From Pseudorhizobium tarimense (lineage in GTDB: Bacteria > Pseudomonadota > Alphaproteobacteria > Rhizobiales > Rhizobiaceae), in the NCBI RefSeq assembly GCF_022968135.1, contig NZ_JALJRA010000007.1, positions 62,001-126,000 on the forward strand: 64,000 nucleotides of DNA, in the 5' to 3' direction. Numbering within the stretch: the first letter of the stretch is position 1; every line of letters begins with the position of its first letter. The notes below the pieces were generated by a model, which saw only the letters and a program-made list of their open reading frames with translations, was not told the DNA's origin and did no database searches. Below, in pieces: positions 18,296 to 30,970 of the stretch. The translations under genes were made by a program, and so were the position numbers.

Positions 18296-18913
18296 ATGAT
18301 CTCCGCTGCCCTTTCCGGCTTCGCTCTCGGAGCGTCGCTGATCATCGCTATCGGCGCCCAGAACGCCTTCATCCTGCGGCAGGGCCTGATTCGCCGCCAC
18401 GTCTTCATCCTCTGCCTGATCTGCGGGCTTGCCGACGCGCTCCTCATTGCCGCCGGCGTCGCAGGCCTCGGAACCATCATCGCGCAGTCGCCCGCACTGA
18501 TCACCTTCGTCACCTGGGGAGGAGCGATCTTTCTTAGTGCTTATGCGGTGAAGGCCTTCCTGCGGGCGTGGCGGCCGGCGGCCATGGTGGCAGGTGCTCC
18601 GGAAGGCATGACCCTTAAGGCAGCCGTCTTGACCTGCCTCGCCTTCACCTTCCTCAACCCGCATGTCTATCTTGATACGGTCGTGCTGCTGGGAAGCCTT
18701 TCGGCAGCCTTCGAAGGACGAGAGCGGCTGGCATACGGCATCGGGGCCGCCACTGCGTCCTTCGTCTGGTTCTTCGTGCTCGGCTACGGTGCCCGCTTGC
18801 TGGCACCGCTGTTTGCCAGACCCGCGGCATGGCGGGTCCTCGACGTCCTGATCGGGATCATCATGAGCCTGCTCGCACTCGGGCTGCTCGTGAGCCTCGG
18901 CGGGCCGGCTTAA
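18296..18913 (+). CDS. LysE/ArgO family amino acid exporter
   Basis: A 205-residue membrane protein with six helices and the LysE signature near the start (GASLIIAIGAQNAFILRQGL). The family exports basic amino acids; ArgO/YggA of E. coli exports arginine and is the closest in wording (FTFLNPHVYLDTVVLLGS). It lies 33 bases after the SRAP gene. Confidence 0.88.
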   Translation: MISAALSGFALGASLIIAIGAQNAFILRQGLIRRHVFILCLICGLADALLIAAGVAGLGTIIAQSPALITFVTWGGAIFLSAYAVKAFLRAWRPAAMVAGAPEGMTLKAAVLTCLAFTFLNPHVYLDTVVLLGSLSAAFEGRERLAYGIGAATASFVWFFVLGYGARLLAPLFARPAAWRVLDVLIGIIMSLLALGLLVSLGGPA

Positions 18914-18918
18914 GATCG

Positions 18919-19056
18919 TCAGCCTGCGGGCTTCAGCGCCTGCTTCGGCTTCAGCATCAGCGCAGCAGCGACCACCGCCTTTAGCGCCAGGGGACGGTAG
19001 GGATGCGGCTGCTCGGCCTTCGGCTGTTGTGCAGGCGCGCTCTTCTGGTTCGACAT
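18919..19056 (-). CDS. Small 45-residue hypothetical protein
   Basis: A short gene supported by a strong ribosome site (GAGGAG just upstream of the ATG at 19056). The product is basic and proline-rich at first (SNQKSAPAQQPKAEQP) and then has one short hydrophobic helix (LALKAVVAAALML) followed by KPKQALKPAG. It may be membrane-associated. It runs towards the LysE gene with only five bases between the stops. Unknown function. Confidence 0.55.
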   Translation of the reverse strand: MSNQKSAPAQQPKAEQPHPYRPLALKAVVAAALMLKPKQALKPAG

Positions 19057-19226
19057 GTGGTTCTCCTCACGCAGGCGATAGGGACGCCGACGCGTCCTTC
19101 TTCGCGATGTGAATCCCAATCCAGGCGGAATAGTGGCGCGAACCACGTTCGCAATGCACGAGCAAGGATTTAGCCCTGACACAGTCGCCGACTGTTGCAA
19201 TTCCGGCGCAGGCCCTGGACGAGACC

Positions 19227-20048
19227 TCAGACGTCGGCTTCGTCTTCCTCGATGGTCAAAGTACCGTAACGGCGGTGCCAGAGCCGGGCGCTGAAAGGCA
19301 GGAAGGCCATGTAGGCAATCACGCTCACCACAAGGACCTGCCACGTATAGCTCATCAGTAGCGCCACGTAGAGCACCCCGACAAGAAGGATCGGCAGCAT
19401 CTGGTCGCGGCGCACCTTGGTCTGCGACTTGCCTGACCAGACCGGCACGCGGCTGACCAGCAGGTAGCCGATCAGAATCGTATAGGCGACGCTGCCGTAG
19501 ACGAAGAGCGGCGAGGGCTCAAGACCCAGGAAGCCCAGATAGACCGGTAGAAGCACCAGAACAGCGCCGAGTGGCGCAGGCACGCCGACAAAGAATTCCG
19601 ACTGCCAAGCCGCCTTCTCCTGCCGCTCTTCCATCACGTTGAAGCGGGCGAGCCTGAGGCCCGCCGCAATCGCGTAGATGAGAGAAGCTATCCAGCCGAA
19701 GGAACGGGCATTGTCGAGCAGGAAGGCATAGGAGACGAGGGCAGGGGCGACGCCGAAATTGATGATGTCGGCGAGCGAGTCCATCTGCACTCCGAACCTG
19801 GAGTTCGCCTTCAGAAGCCGCGCGATCCGTCCATCAATGCCGTCAAGGAAAGCGGCAAGAAGCACCATGGCGACGGCGAGTTCGAAGCGATCCTCGAAGG
19901 CAAGCCGGATACCCGTCAGGCCCGCACAGATAGCCAGAACCGTAATCAGGTTCGGCACCATCAGCCGGAGCGGGATTTCCCTCAGCCGCGGGCCTCGGCC
20001 GCTATTGTCGGTCCGAGGCGTCTCAGTTGAGGGAGCGGGCGTCTCCAT
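19227..20048 (-). CDS. pssA: CDP-diacylglycerol--serine O-phosphatidyltransferase
   Basis: PssA, 273 residues, joins CDP-diacylglycerol and serine to give phosphatidylserine. The CDP-alcohol transferase motif DG(x)2AR(x)8G(x)3D(x)3D is complete at residues 72-94 (DGRIAR ... G86 ... D90 ... D94). The rest has about eight membrane helices. It follows psd by 16 bases on the same strand; together they make phosphatidylethanolamine, as in Sinorhizobium. Confidence 0.95.
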   Translation of the reverse strand: METPAPSTETPRTDNSGRGPRLREIPLRLMVPNLITVLAICAGLTGIRLAFEDRFELAVAMVLLAAFLDGIDGRIARLLKANSRFGVQMDSLADIINFGVAPALVSYAFLLDNARSFGWIASLIYAIAAGLRLARFNVMEERQEKAAWQSEFFVGVPAPLGAVLVLLPVYLGFLGLEPSPLFVYGSVAYTILIGYLLVSRVPVWSGKSQTKVRRDQMLPILLVGVLYVALLMSYTWQVLVVSVIAYMAFLPFSARLWHRRYGTLTIEEDEADV

Positions 20049-20064
20049 GGGATCTCCTTGAGGG

Positions 20065-20766
20065 TTAGCTTCGGCGGCTGATGGTCGGGCCCTTCGTGGA
20101 GCCGAATTCGGCGATCACCGTTTCGCCGCCATAGGTGCGCTGGCCGACCGAAACGCGGGGCTGCGCGCCCGGCGGCAGCAGCACGTCAAGGCGCGAGCCG
20201 AAGCGGATGAGGCCGAAGCGCTCGCCGGCATTGACCGGCTCGGTGGGCTTGACCCAGCAGATGATCCGGCGCGCGACGAGCCCGGCGATCTGCACCACGC
20301 CGATCCGGCCATGCCGTGTCTCGATCACCATGCTGTTGCGCTCGTTGTCCTCGCTGGCCTTGTCAAGCTCGGCATTGATGAACTGGCCAGCGCGATACTG
20401 GATCTCCGTCACCTGGCCGCGAACCGGGGAACGATTGATGTGGCAGTCGAAGACGTTCATGAACACCGAGATGCGCAGCATAGGCTCGGTGCCGAGGTTC
20501 AGTTCCGCTGGCGGCACGACCATCTGCACCGACGATACCCGGCCATCGGCGGGGCTCAGCACGAGGTCGTCATCCTGCGGAACGACGCGCTCGGGGTCGC
20601 GGAAGAAGTAGGCGCACCACAGCGTAACGACAAGGCCGATCCAGAACAGCGGTTCGGCGATCCAGCCCAGGATGAGCGAAACCACGAAGAAGATGGCGAC
20701 GAACACGTAGCCTTCCTTGTGGATCGGCACGAGCGTGTTGCGGATGGTGTCGAACAGATTGATCAA
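20065..20766 (-). CDS. psd: Phosphatidylserine decarboxylase proenzyme (short type)
   Basis: A 233-residue decarboxylase of the short PSD-A group. Membrane helices lie at about 20-52. The self-cleavage site is the Gly190-Ser191 pair in [15 protein letters not shown], which yields the pyruvoyl prosthetic group. Other conserved wording: [10 protein letters not shown] and [16 protein letters not shown]. It turns phosphatidylserine into phosphatidylethanolamine in the inner membrane and is first in the psd-pssA operon. Confidence 0.95.
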   Translation of the reverse strand: MINLFDTIRNTLVPIHKEGYVFVAIFFVVSLILGWIAEPLFWIGLVVTLWCAYFFRDPERVVPQDDDLVLSPADGRVSSVQMVVPPAELNLGTEPMLRISVFMNVFDCHINRSPVRGQVTEIQYRAGQFINAELDKASEDNERNSMVIETRHGRIGVVQIAGLVARRIICWVKPTEPVNAGERFGLIRFGSRLDVLLPPGAQPRVSVGQRTYGGETVIAEFGSTKGPTISRRS

Positions 20767-20842
20767 CCCGGATCTCCTGAATTTGTCAGCTAATGCTGAC
20801 TACTAGCAAACCGTTTCGGGGGCAATGCGGTTCCGCCGTACC

Positions 20843-22729
20843 TCACGTGGCCGGCGCAAGCCGCATAATGACGCCGAGGTCGTCGCTGTCGCGTACCTGG
20901 CGCAGATGCTCCTCGGCCTGCGTCGCCTCGCGCTGCCGGTTCCACATGGAGGCGTAAAGCCCATCGGCGGCGAGAAGATCGGCATGGGTGCCCCGTTCGG
21001 CAATCTTTCCGTCGCGCAGCACGATGATCTCGTCCGCGCCGATGACGGTTGAAAGCCGATGCGCGATCACCAGCGTCGTGCGGTTCTTCGAAACGATGTC
21101 GAGCGCCGACTGGATCTCCTGCTCGGTTGTCGTGTCGAGCGCCGACGTCGCCTCGTCCAGGATCAGGATCGGCGGCGCCTTCAGGATGGTGCGGGCGATC
21201 GCCACGCGTTGCTTCTCGCCACCCGAAAGCTTCAGCCCCCGTTCGCCCACCATGGTATCGAAGCCATGGGGCAGGGCACGGATGAACGTCCCGATCTGCG
21301 CCACTTCCGCCGCGGCAGAGACCTCCTCGTCGGTCGCCGAAGGCCGTCCGTAGCGGATGTTGTAGGCGATCGTGTCGTTGAACAGCACCGTATCCTGCGG
21401 CACCATGCCGATGGCGCAACGCAGCGACTGCTGCGTCACCTCGCGCACGTCCTGCCCATCGATGGTGATCGCGCCCTCCTGGACGTCGTAGAACCGGTAG
21501 AGCAGCCTGGAGATGGTGGATTTTCCGGCGCCCGATGGTCCGACGATGGCGACCGTCTTGCCGGCGGGCACATCGAAAGACAGGCCCTTCAGGATCGGCC
21601 GATCCTCGTCGTAGGCGAAGTGCACGTCCTTGAAGGAGATGCTGCCCTGGCGAATCTGCAGCGCCTCTGCGTCCGGCCGGTCCTTCACCTCCGCCTCTAC
21701 CTCGAGGAGATCGAACATCTGCTCGATGTCGGTCAGCCCCTGGCGGATTTCGCGGTAGACGAAGCCGATGAAGTTCAGCGGCACGGAAAGCTGCAGCAAG
21801 AGCGCGTTGACGAAAACGAAATCCCCGATCGTCTGCTCACCGCGCTGCACCGCAAGGGCCGACATCACCATCATCACCGCCATCCCGAGCCCGAAGATGA
21901 CGCCCTGGCCGAAGTTCAGCCAGCCAAGCGAGGTCCACACCTGCGTCGCCGATCTCTCATATTTCGCCATCGAGGCATCAAAGCGGCGCGCTTCCATGTC
22001 CTCGTTGCCGAAGTACTTGACCGTCTCGAAATTGAGAAGCGAATCGATCGCCTTCGTGTTGGCGTCCGTGTCGCTGTCGTTCATCGAGCGGCGGATGGAA
22101 ATACGCCAGTCGCTGGCCTTCACCGTGAACCACACATAGGCCCACACCGTGATCGCCGTTACCGCCACATAAGCGAAGCCGTAGCTGAACCAGAAGATAA
22201 TCGCGGTGAGCACGAATTCGACCAGCGTAGGGACGGAATTGAGGATGGTGAAGCGGACGATCGTTTCGATGCCCTTGGTGCCACGCTCGATGATGCGCGA
22301 CAGGCCGCCGGTCTTGCGCTCCAGATGGAAGCGCAGCGACAGCTTGTGCATGTGGACGAAGGTCTTGTAGGCGAGCTGTCGCACCGCATGCTGACCGACG
22401 CTGGCAAACAGAGCATCGCGCAGCTGGTTCAGCCCCACCTGCAGGATGCGGGTGAGATTGTATGCGATGACCAGGATGACGGCGCCGAGAAGGAACGTCG
22501 GCAGGATGCCGGCCATGTCGAGATTGCCGTTCAGCGCGTCCGTGGCCCATTTGAAGAAATAGGGCACCCCGAGCAGGACGATCTTGGCGAGGAACAGGAA
22601 GAAGGTTGCCCAGACCACCCGGCGCTTCAGGTCGCCGCGACCATGGGGCCACATATAGGGCCACAGGTTGACAAGGGTGGACAGCGGATTGCTGGAATCC
22701 GCCGAGACGGTCTTCTTCCGGTTATTCAT
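20843..22729 (-). CDS. Atm1-type ABC exporter (permease-ATPase fusion)
   Basis: A 628-residue half transporter that dimerises. Six membrane helices (about 35-325) precede a nucleotide-binding domain with Walker A GPSGAGKST (397-405), signature LSGGEKQR and Walker B ILILDEATSALD. The wording LLNFETVKYFGNE and IERGTKGIETIVRF is typical of the Atm1/ABCB7/HMT1 group, which moves glutathione-bound compounds and links to heavy-metal tolerance and Fe-S homeostasis. It lies upstream of psd on the same strand. Confidence 0.9.
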   Translation of the reverse strand: MNNRKKTVSADSSNPLSTLVNLWPYMWPHGRGDLKRRVVWATFFLFLAKIVLLGVPYFFKWATDALNGNLDMAGILPTFLLGAVILVIAYNLTRILQVGLNQLRDALFASVGQHAVRQLAYKTFVHMHKLSLRFHLERKTGGLSRIIERGTKGIETIVRFTILNSVPTLVEFVLTAIIFWFSYGFAYVAVTAITVWAYVWFTVKASDWRISIRRSMNDSDTDANTKAIDSLLNFETVKYFGNEDMEARRFDASMAKYERSATQVWTSLGWLNFGQGVIFGLGMAVMMVMSALAVQRGEQTIGDFVFVNALLLQLSVPLNFIGFVYREIRQGLTDIEQMFDLLEVEAEVKDRPDAEALQIRQGSISFKDVHFAYDEDRPILKGLSFDVPAGKTVAIVGPSGAGKSTISRLLYRFYDVQEGAITIDGQDVREVTQQSLRCAIGMVPQDTVLFNDTIAYNIRYGRPSATDEEVSAAAEVAQIGTFIRALPHGFDTMVGERGLKLSGGEKQRVAIARTILKAPPILILDEATSALDTTTEQEIQSALDIVSKNRTTLVIAHRLSTVIGADEIIVLRDGKIAERGTHADLLAADGLYASMWNRQREATQAEEHLRQVRDSDDLGVIMRLAPAT

Positions 22730-22876
22730 GATGGTCTCCGAGAGGCGCGGCCCGAGCGAGCCTCACGGGACATAGGACGTAGAACCAAAGGATGCAACGA
22801 CGGTGGCCCATCCACCCCCTATGCGGCGCGCAATGCCAGCCAGCTGCTCGCGCTCCGCAGCTGGGCAGAAGGCTTG

Positions 22877-24592
22877 CTACTGAAGGAGATTCTGCAGTCG
22901 CTTGCGATGCACTTCTTCCGCATCCGGCAGCGCTTCATCCGGTACGCCGAAGATCTGGCCGGGCTCGATGAGGTCCGGATCCGCGATCTGGTCCTGGTTG
23001 GCGAGGTAGATGGTCGTATAGCGCACGCCCTGGCCATAAACGCGGCGGGAAATCTGCCACAGCGTGTCGCCACGGCGGATGATGACGGAATTGCCGGCAT
23101 GCGTCAGCGGCGCCTGGGCAATCGTCTTCGGGCCGGCTGCGTCACCACCTTGCGCCATCTGCGTGTTCATCGACTCTGCGTTGACGGCAGGGCCGACGGC
23201 GCGCTCTATGCTCTCGCCAACCTTGTCGAGCTCCTGGCGAACGGATTCCGCGTCGGCGGGGAGTTTTTCAACCGCTGCCAGAGCCTCCACGGCGTCCTTC
23301 GACGTCTGGTCGACGATTGCCTGCGTGGAGGGATCGGTGCCAGCCGGCAGCCGGTACTCGGACAGCGACTTCAGCGCAATTGCGGTTGCCGAACGCGCAG
23401 CCGCCAGTTCCTCCGCGGTTGGTTCCTTGCCGCTCTCATAAAGACCGCGAAGCAGCGCGAACGCCCGACCGGCCTCGTCGCGCAGTCTGTCGAAGGCGCC
23501 GCTGTCGATTGGCGAAACGGAGGTCTGACCCTGCTCGCCCGCAACGGCTGCCACCTGATTGCCCTCCGGCCGGTTGAACGGAACGTCGACGCGCAAGGCC
23601 GTCTTGCCGTTGCTGTCGAGCATCTCGACGGCGATGATATGTTGGCCGACAGCAAGCTCGATCGTGCCTTCGATGACGAAATGGCCATCTGTTCCTGCCT
23701 TCGCGCGGCCAACAGGCGTTTCGCCGGCGAAGCCGAGAAGCGAGGCTCTTGAGGGAGCCGTGCCGGCGATGAAGATGCGGTCGCCTTCGATCTCGACGGC
23801 CGTCACCTGCAGTTCCGCTGCAGCAGCAGCCAGAGGAGCTGGAGCCGCAGAAGGTGCCGGGCTGGTGGTATTCGCGACTGGCGGCGCAGAGGCGACGAGA
23901 TCCGACGCTGCATCGGGCATGTCTGGCATGGCCGGCTTGTTCGCCGCATTCGCTGCCTGAGCCGGGGTGCTTGCCTTTGCAGCGCTGCCGGCTTCTGGCA
24001 CGCTGATCAGGCGGCTGGCCTTCCCCGGCTTCGTTACCATGGCAAGCAGCTTGCCGCTGGTATTGCTCGGGATCGAGATGGTGGCGGTCTCTTCCGAGAT
24101 GATCGTACGCCCGTCCTCGGTCGTTGCCTTAAGCACCAGCTGGTGATCGCCGGCCGGCAGAGGATCGTCGAGAGCGATGGCGAAATCGCCGGAGGGGCCA
24201 ACCTTGATGCTGGCGATAGCAGCCTCGTCGGCATTGATCTCTACGGTGGCACCAGGCTCCGCACGTCCGGCAATGACGGTCGAACCATCTGGCTCCACCC
24301 GCAGCACATCGAAGGCAGGCGTGACGGGGGCGGGCGTAGTCGGGGCCGCCACCGGGGCCTGTTGGCCGGTCGTACCCTCAGGCGCCTTCGACGCCTCCTC
24401 CGCCGAGGACTTCGGGGCCTCCGCTGGGAGCGTCGGCTCGGTCACCGCTTCCTTCACCGTTTCGCCTGCCTTGTTGACGGCGTCGCTGATCCGCTCTCCC
24501 TCGGGCGAGATCCGAGGCAGCACGAAGAAGACCATCAACAAGGTCGCAGCAACGAGGACAACAAGTGCCAGCCAGCCGGCGCGGTTTCTCAT
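22877..24592 (-). CDS. LysM domain envelope protein
   Basis: A 571-residue protein anchored by one N-terminal helix (LALVVLVAATLLMVFFVL). The middle has an Ig-like module near EPDGSTVIAGRAEPGATVEI (about 105-185) and a related later module (VTAVEIEGDRIFIAGTAPS), separated by alanine/proline-rich linkers. The C-terminus ends in a LysM domain (about 505-560; IIRRGDTLWQISRRVYG ... NQDQIADPDLIEPGQ) that binds peptidoglycan. This arrangement is common in rhizobia; its role in the periplasm is not known. Divergent from the LOG gene. Confidence 0.86.
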   Translation of the reverse strand: MRNRAGWLALVVLVAATLLMVFFVLPRISPEGERISDAVNKAGETVKEAVTEPTLPAEAPKSSAEEASKAPEGTTGQQAPVAAPTTPAPVTPAFDVLRVEPDGSTVIAGRAEPGATVEINADEAAIASIKVGPSGDFAIALDDPLPAGDHQLVLKATTEDGRTIISEETATISIPSNTSGKLLAMVTKPGKASRLISVPEAGSAAKASTPAQAANAANKPAMPDMPDAASDLVASAPPVANTTSPAPSAAPAPLAAAAAELQVTAVEIEGDRIFIAGTAPSRASLLGFAGETPVGRAKAGTDGHFVIEGTIELAVGQHIIAVEMLDSNGKTALRVDVPFNRPEGNQVAAVAGEQGQTSVSPIDSGAFDRLRDEAGRAFALLRGLYESGKEPTAEELAAARSATAIALKSLSEYRLPAGTDPSTQAIVDQTSKDAVEALAAVEKLPADAESVRQELDKVGESIERAVGPAVNAESMNTQMAQGGDAAGPKTIAQAPLTHAGNSVIIRRGDTLWQISRRVYGQGVRYTTIYLANQDQIADPDLIEPGQIFGVPDEALPDAEEVHRKRLQNLLQ

Positions 24593-24765
24593 CTCTAATT
24601 CTCTCCGGACGGATAGTCCCGTCTGTCTATCCGAATTACCTCTTTCCCTCTGGCTTCACAAGCATTTCGGTCTATTTGGCCTTGCTGTCGGCTATGTTTC
24701 CCGTCAGTTTGACGTGGGGCCGCAGCCGGGTCCCGTCCTCGATGAAAATCCCTTGGAGTTGATGA

Positions 24766-25371
24766 GTGCCCATTCAGTCCATCTGCGTTTACTGCGGCTC
24801 CCAGCCGGGCCGGGATCCTGCTTACATTGCCGCAGGTCGCGCGCTCGGAAAATCGATCGCCGCGCACGGCCTTCGTCTGGTCTATGGTGGCGGCACCAAG
24901 GGGATCATGGGTGCGGTCGCTGCGGGGGTTCTGGCCAACGGCGGCCAGGTGACTGGCATCATCCCGGACTTCCTGGTTGACATGGAAGCAACGCGTCACT
25001 CGCTCGGCCAACTCGATGAACTGATCGTCACGCAAGACATGCATGCGCGCAAGCACGCTATGTTCGAAAGGTCCGACGCCTTCGTCACCCTTCCGGGCGG
25101 CATCGGCACACTGGAGGAGATCGTCGAGATCATGACCTGGGGCCAGCTCGGTCGCCATGAGAAGCCGATGGTCTTCGCCAATGTCGGCGGCTTCTGGAAC
25201 CCGATGCTCGATCTCATCGATCACATGCGAGAGCAGGGCTTCATCCACCGGGCGCATCTCGTCCGGCCGATGGTGATCGACGCTGTGGAGCAGATCATCC
25301 CGGCAATCCTTGACCAGAGCGACGGCAAGGTTGCCGCACTGGGCCAGGAGGACGTGATATCCCGGCTCTGA
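24766..25371 (+). CDS. LOG family cytokinin riboside 5'-monophosphate phosphoribohydrolase
   Basis: A 201-residue member of the LOG (Lonely Guy) family. It has both motifs: GGGTKGIMGAVA (about 42-53) and PGGIGTLEEIVEI (about 108-120). These enzymes remove ribose 5-phosphate from cytokinin nucleotides or from AMP-like nucleotides. The start is GTG 24766 with GGAG seven bases before it; this gives the typical opening MPIQSICVYCGSQPG. Confidence 0.9.
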   Translation: MPIQSICVYCGSQPGRDPAYIAAGRALGKSIAAHGLRLVYGGGTKGIMGAVAAGVLANGGQVTGIIPDFLVDMEATRHSLGQLDELIVTQDMHARKHAMFERSDAFVTLPGGIGTLEEIVEIMTWGQLGRHEKPMVFANVGGFWNPMLDLIDHMREQGFIHRAHLVRPMVIDAVEQIIPAILDQSDGKVAALGQEDVISRL

Positions 25372-25389
25372 CCCTCAACGTGAGGCGGC

Positions 25390-26301
25390 TTACCGGCCGC
25401 GGCTGGCGCTGACCAATCCCCAGGAATAGATGGCGAGCGCCGCCCAGATCAGTCCAAAAGCCGCGAGTTTCACCATGCTCAGCGGCTCGTGGAAAACGAA
25501 AACGGCGATCAGGAAGATCATCGTCGGCGCGATATACTGCATGATACCGATTGTCGAAAGCCGCAGAAGCTTGGCGCCGTTGGCGTAGATCATCAATGGG
25601 CCGGCCGTGATCAGCCCGCTGCCGATCAGAAGCAGCGTGTCCGAGAGGCTGCCGTTGAAGAGATGGCCAGTACCGGACGCTTCCGAAAAAAAGATGAAGA
25701 TGAGCGCCGGCGGGCTGAGGATCAGCACTTCCAGGAAGAAGCCCTGGTTGGGGCCGACCGGCAGTGTCTTGCGGAAGAAGGCGTAGAAGCCCCAGCTCAC
25801 CGTCAAGCCGAGCGAGACCCACGGCAAGCCGCCGGCATCGTAGGTCAGGATTACAACCGCAGCCACGACAAGCGCAATCGCCGCCAGCTGCACCGGCTGC
25901 AGGCGCTCCTTCAGGAGTACCGCTGCAAGAAAGATGCTGAACAGCGGATTGATGAAGTATCCGAGTGCGGTGTCGAGCGCCCGATCGACCGAGATCGCCC
26001 AGACATAGATCCCCCAGTTGACCGTGATCAGTGCTGCGGTCAGTGCTGCCATCATCAGGGTGCGCGGCGAGCGGAATGCGACCTTCAGGTCGCCCGTCCG
26101 CCGCAGGATCATCAGGACGAGGCCGGCAACGGGGACCGACCAGACGACGCGATGCGCAAGCACCTCGATCGGCGACATATGCGCGACCGCTTTCATGTAG
26201 ATCGGCAGGAAGCCCCACATGATATAGGCGGTCAGCGCGAAGGCGAAACCCCGAGCGGAATCCTCGTTTTTCGCCGCAAGAGGCGCATCGGTGCTGGCCA
26301 T
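25390..26301 (-). CDS. rarD: RarD protein, EamA-family transporter
   Basis: A 303-residue membrane protein of ten helices matching RarD. Characteristic wording: AYIMWGFLPIYMKAV, EVLAHRVVWSVP, NWGIYVWAI and LGYFINPLFSIFLA. RarD homologues are annotated as chloramphenicol-sensitive proteins; the natural substrate is unknown. The ATG at 26301 was chosen over an upstream TTG in the same frame. It converges with the LOG gene and diverges from the methyltransferase gene. Confidence 0.9.
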   Translation of the reverse strand: MASTDAPLAAKNEDSARGFAFALTAYIMWGFLPIYMKAVAHMSPIEVLAHRVVWSVPVAGLVLMILRRTGDLKVAFRSPRTLMMAALTAALITVNWGIYVWAISVDRALDTALGYFINPLFSIFLAAVLLKERLQPVQLAAIALVVAAVVILTYDAGGLPWVSLGLTVSWGFYAFFRKTLPVGPNQGFFLEVLILSPPALIFIFFSEASGTGHLFNGSLSDTLLLIGSGLITAGPLMIYANGAKLLRLSTIGIMQYIAPTMIFLIAVFVFHEPLSMVKLAAFGLIWAALAIYSWGLVSASRGR

Positions 26302-26440
26302 GTGGGGTGTTTCCAACAGTGTTCTGATTATCCTTCGCTGTACTCCAACAGGTGAGGGTTCACCAATTCATTTGCGTGAAGCGTTGATCGCGGTCATGAA
26401 TTCGAAGCCAGAGAACGGAAGTCGGAGCGTTGAGATCAAA

Positions 26441-27316
26441 ATGACCTTCGAAGATCAACCGATCCATCGTCAACTGTTTGCAAGCCAGGTTTTGGCGAAG
26501 GCGGGGGTCAAGGGTGATGGCCCGTTGCTTTCGGCCTTCGCCAAGGTCGAGCGGGAGCGGTTCTTCGGTCCGCCGCCTTGGTTCTACAGCGACTTTTCCA
26601 ACTACCGCGAACTCGCCTCCGGCGATCCTGTCGTGCTTTACCAGGACATGCTGGTGGCGCTCGACCGAAACCGTCACGTCAACAATGGCGTCCCGTCGCT
26701 TCACGCCTCTGCGCTGAGCCAGATCGGCGTCGGCGCGGGCGAACACGTCGCGCATATCGGAGCGGGAACCGGTTACTTCACCGCCATTCTTGCCGAACTG
26801 GTGGGTCCCACCGGCCGGGTAACGGCGGTAGAATACGATCCGTCACTGGCGCAGCAGGCGCGGCAGAACCTGTCGGGATATCCGCAGGTTGAGGTGATTG
26901 AGGGAGACGGGACGCAGTTTCCTCGGATGGAAGTGGATGTTGTCTACGTCAACTTCGCACTCGACCACCCGGCATCGGCATGGGTTGCCAATCTGGCGCC
27001 GCGCGGTCGGCTTCTTTTCCCGCTCGGTATTCCGGCGATTGATGGTCAGGGCAAGCAGCTTCCCTTCACCCGTATGGGCGGCTTCCTGCTCATCGTCCGG
27101 GAAGAAACCGGCTTCAGCGCCCGCTTCCTGCAGCCCGTTTCCTTTGTATGGGCCGAAGGCCAGGAGCCGCCACCGACCGGTCGTCATGAATGCCTGGAAG
27201 CTGCCTTTCGCAGCCGCACCGCCAGCGAGGTCAAGCAACTCCGCTGGCACCAGCCGCCGGAACCGGGCGAGTGGTACTCGGAAGAGGAATGGGGCCTTTT
27301 AAAGAGGGCGCTCTGA
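26441..27316 (+). CDS. PCMT-like SAM-dependent methyltransferase
   Basis: A 291-residue protein with a class I methyltransferase fold like protein-L-isoaspartate methyltransferase. Motif I is VAHIGAGTGYFTAIL, motif post-I VTAVEYDPSL. The usual PCMT GQTIS loop is replaced by HVNNGVPSLHAS, so repair of isoaspartyl residues is uncertain. A C-terminal part of about 90 residues ends GEWYSEEEWGLLKRAL. The ATG at 26441 gives the familiar opening MTFEDQPIHRQLF; an earlier ATG at 26396 is possible. Its stop abuts the cimA stop. Confidence 0.78.
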   Translation: MTFEDQPIHRQLFASQVLAKAGVKGDGPLLSAFAKVERERFFGPPPWFYSDFSNYRELASGDPVVLYQDMLVALDRNRHVNNGVPSLHASALSQIGVGAGEHVAHIGAGTGYFTAILAELVGPTGRVTAVEYDPSLAQQARQNLSGYPQVEVIEGDGTQFPRMEVDVVYVNFALDHPASAWVANLAPRGRLLFPLGIPAIDGQGKQLPFTRMGGFLLIVREETGFSARFLQPVSFVWAEGQEPPPTGRHECLEAAFRSRTASEVKQLRWHQPPEPGEWYSEEEWGLLKRAL

Positions 27317-30364
<3,048 letters not shown>

Positions 30365-30375
30365 GTCCCGTCTCC

Positions 30376-30492
30376 TCAGTTAAGAAAGGCGTAGGCGAGC
30401 ACCGCCCCGGTGATTAGAACGACGAGCAGACCCTTGGCGATGATGCCGTAGAACAGCCACTTCGGCATCTTCAGGTTCGGGTTCTGCGTCAT
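30376..30492 (-). CDS. 38-residue single-helix membrane peptide
   Basis: A small gene between the two GFA genes. It has a strong ribosome site (GGAGGGATAAGG) nine bases before the ATG, which overlaps the 3' end of the upstream GFA gene. The product begins MTQNPNLKMPKWLF and is then one hydrophobic helix (YGIIAKGLLVVLITGAVLAY). It is probably an inner-membrane peptide. The good ribosome site and tight packing argue it is real. Confidence 0.68.
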   Translation of the reverse strand: MTQNPNLKMPKWLFYGIIAKGLLVVLITGAVLAYAFLN

Positions 30493-30496
30493 AGCC

Positions 30497-30970
30497 TTAT
30501 CCCTCCTTCGGCCAGCCGTCGGTATCGTGATCCGGATGTTGATGGGAAACAATATCGGCGAGGAACGGCGCCGCTTCGATATCGTCCATGGTCTGCCACG
30601 CCGGCAGTTCATGCAGATGGTCCACGAACGGCAACTTGCCTTCGATGCCATACTGGATGGTCGGCGGGACACTTGCCGGATCATCGAACGCGCCGGCAGC
30701 CACTGCGATCCCGTCCGCAGCTTCATAGGTAAGCGGTGTGCCGCAGTTCTCACAAAAGCCGCGCTGGACGTGGTTCGACGACTGGAAACGCTTCGGCGCT
30801 CCCCGCGTCCACGTCAGCTCTGCAGCGCGTGTGGAGACCAGCGGCGCATAATAGGCGCCGAAGGCCTTCTGGCACATGCGGCAATGGCAGATCGAGCTGT
30901 CCTTCAGTGCTCCGGCGATGCGGAAGCGAACGGCGCCGCACTGGCAGCCGCCGCTATGGATCTGACTCAC
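30497..30970 (-). CDS. GFA family zinc protein (CENP-V/GFA domain), copy 1
   Basis: A 157-residue GFA protein with the same cysteine clusters as the later copy ([34 protein letters not shown]). The GTG at 30970 was chosen as start: it overlaps the cysS stop as GTGA and follows a GGAGGTC ribosome site at about 30976-30982. An in-frame ATG five codons earlier (30985) would leave the site inside the gene. The two copies are clearly related but well diverged, so the duplication is not recent. Confidence 0.87.
   Translation of the reverse strand: MSQIHSGGCQCGAVRFRIAGALKDSSICHCRMCQKAFGAYYAPLVSTRAAELTWTRGAPKRFQSSNHVQRGFCENCGTPLTYEAADGIAVAAGAFDDPASVPPTIQYGIEGKLPFVDHLHELPAWQTMDDIEAAPFLADIVSHQHPDHDTDGWPKEG

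Noticed and set aside
21059..23752. An 897-codon open frame on the plus strand
   Set aside because: It is antisense to the Atm1-type exporter and the LysM gene, and its wording (rich in Arg, His, Asp) has no family match; it is a high-G+C artefact.
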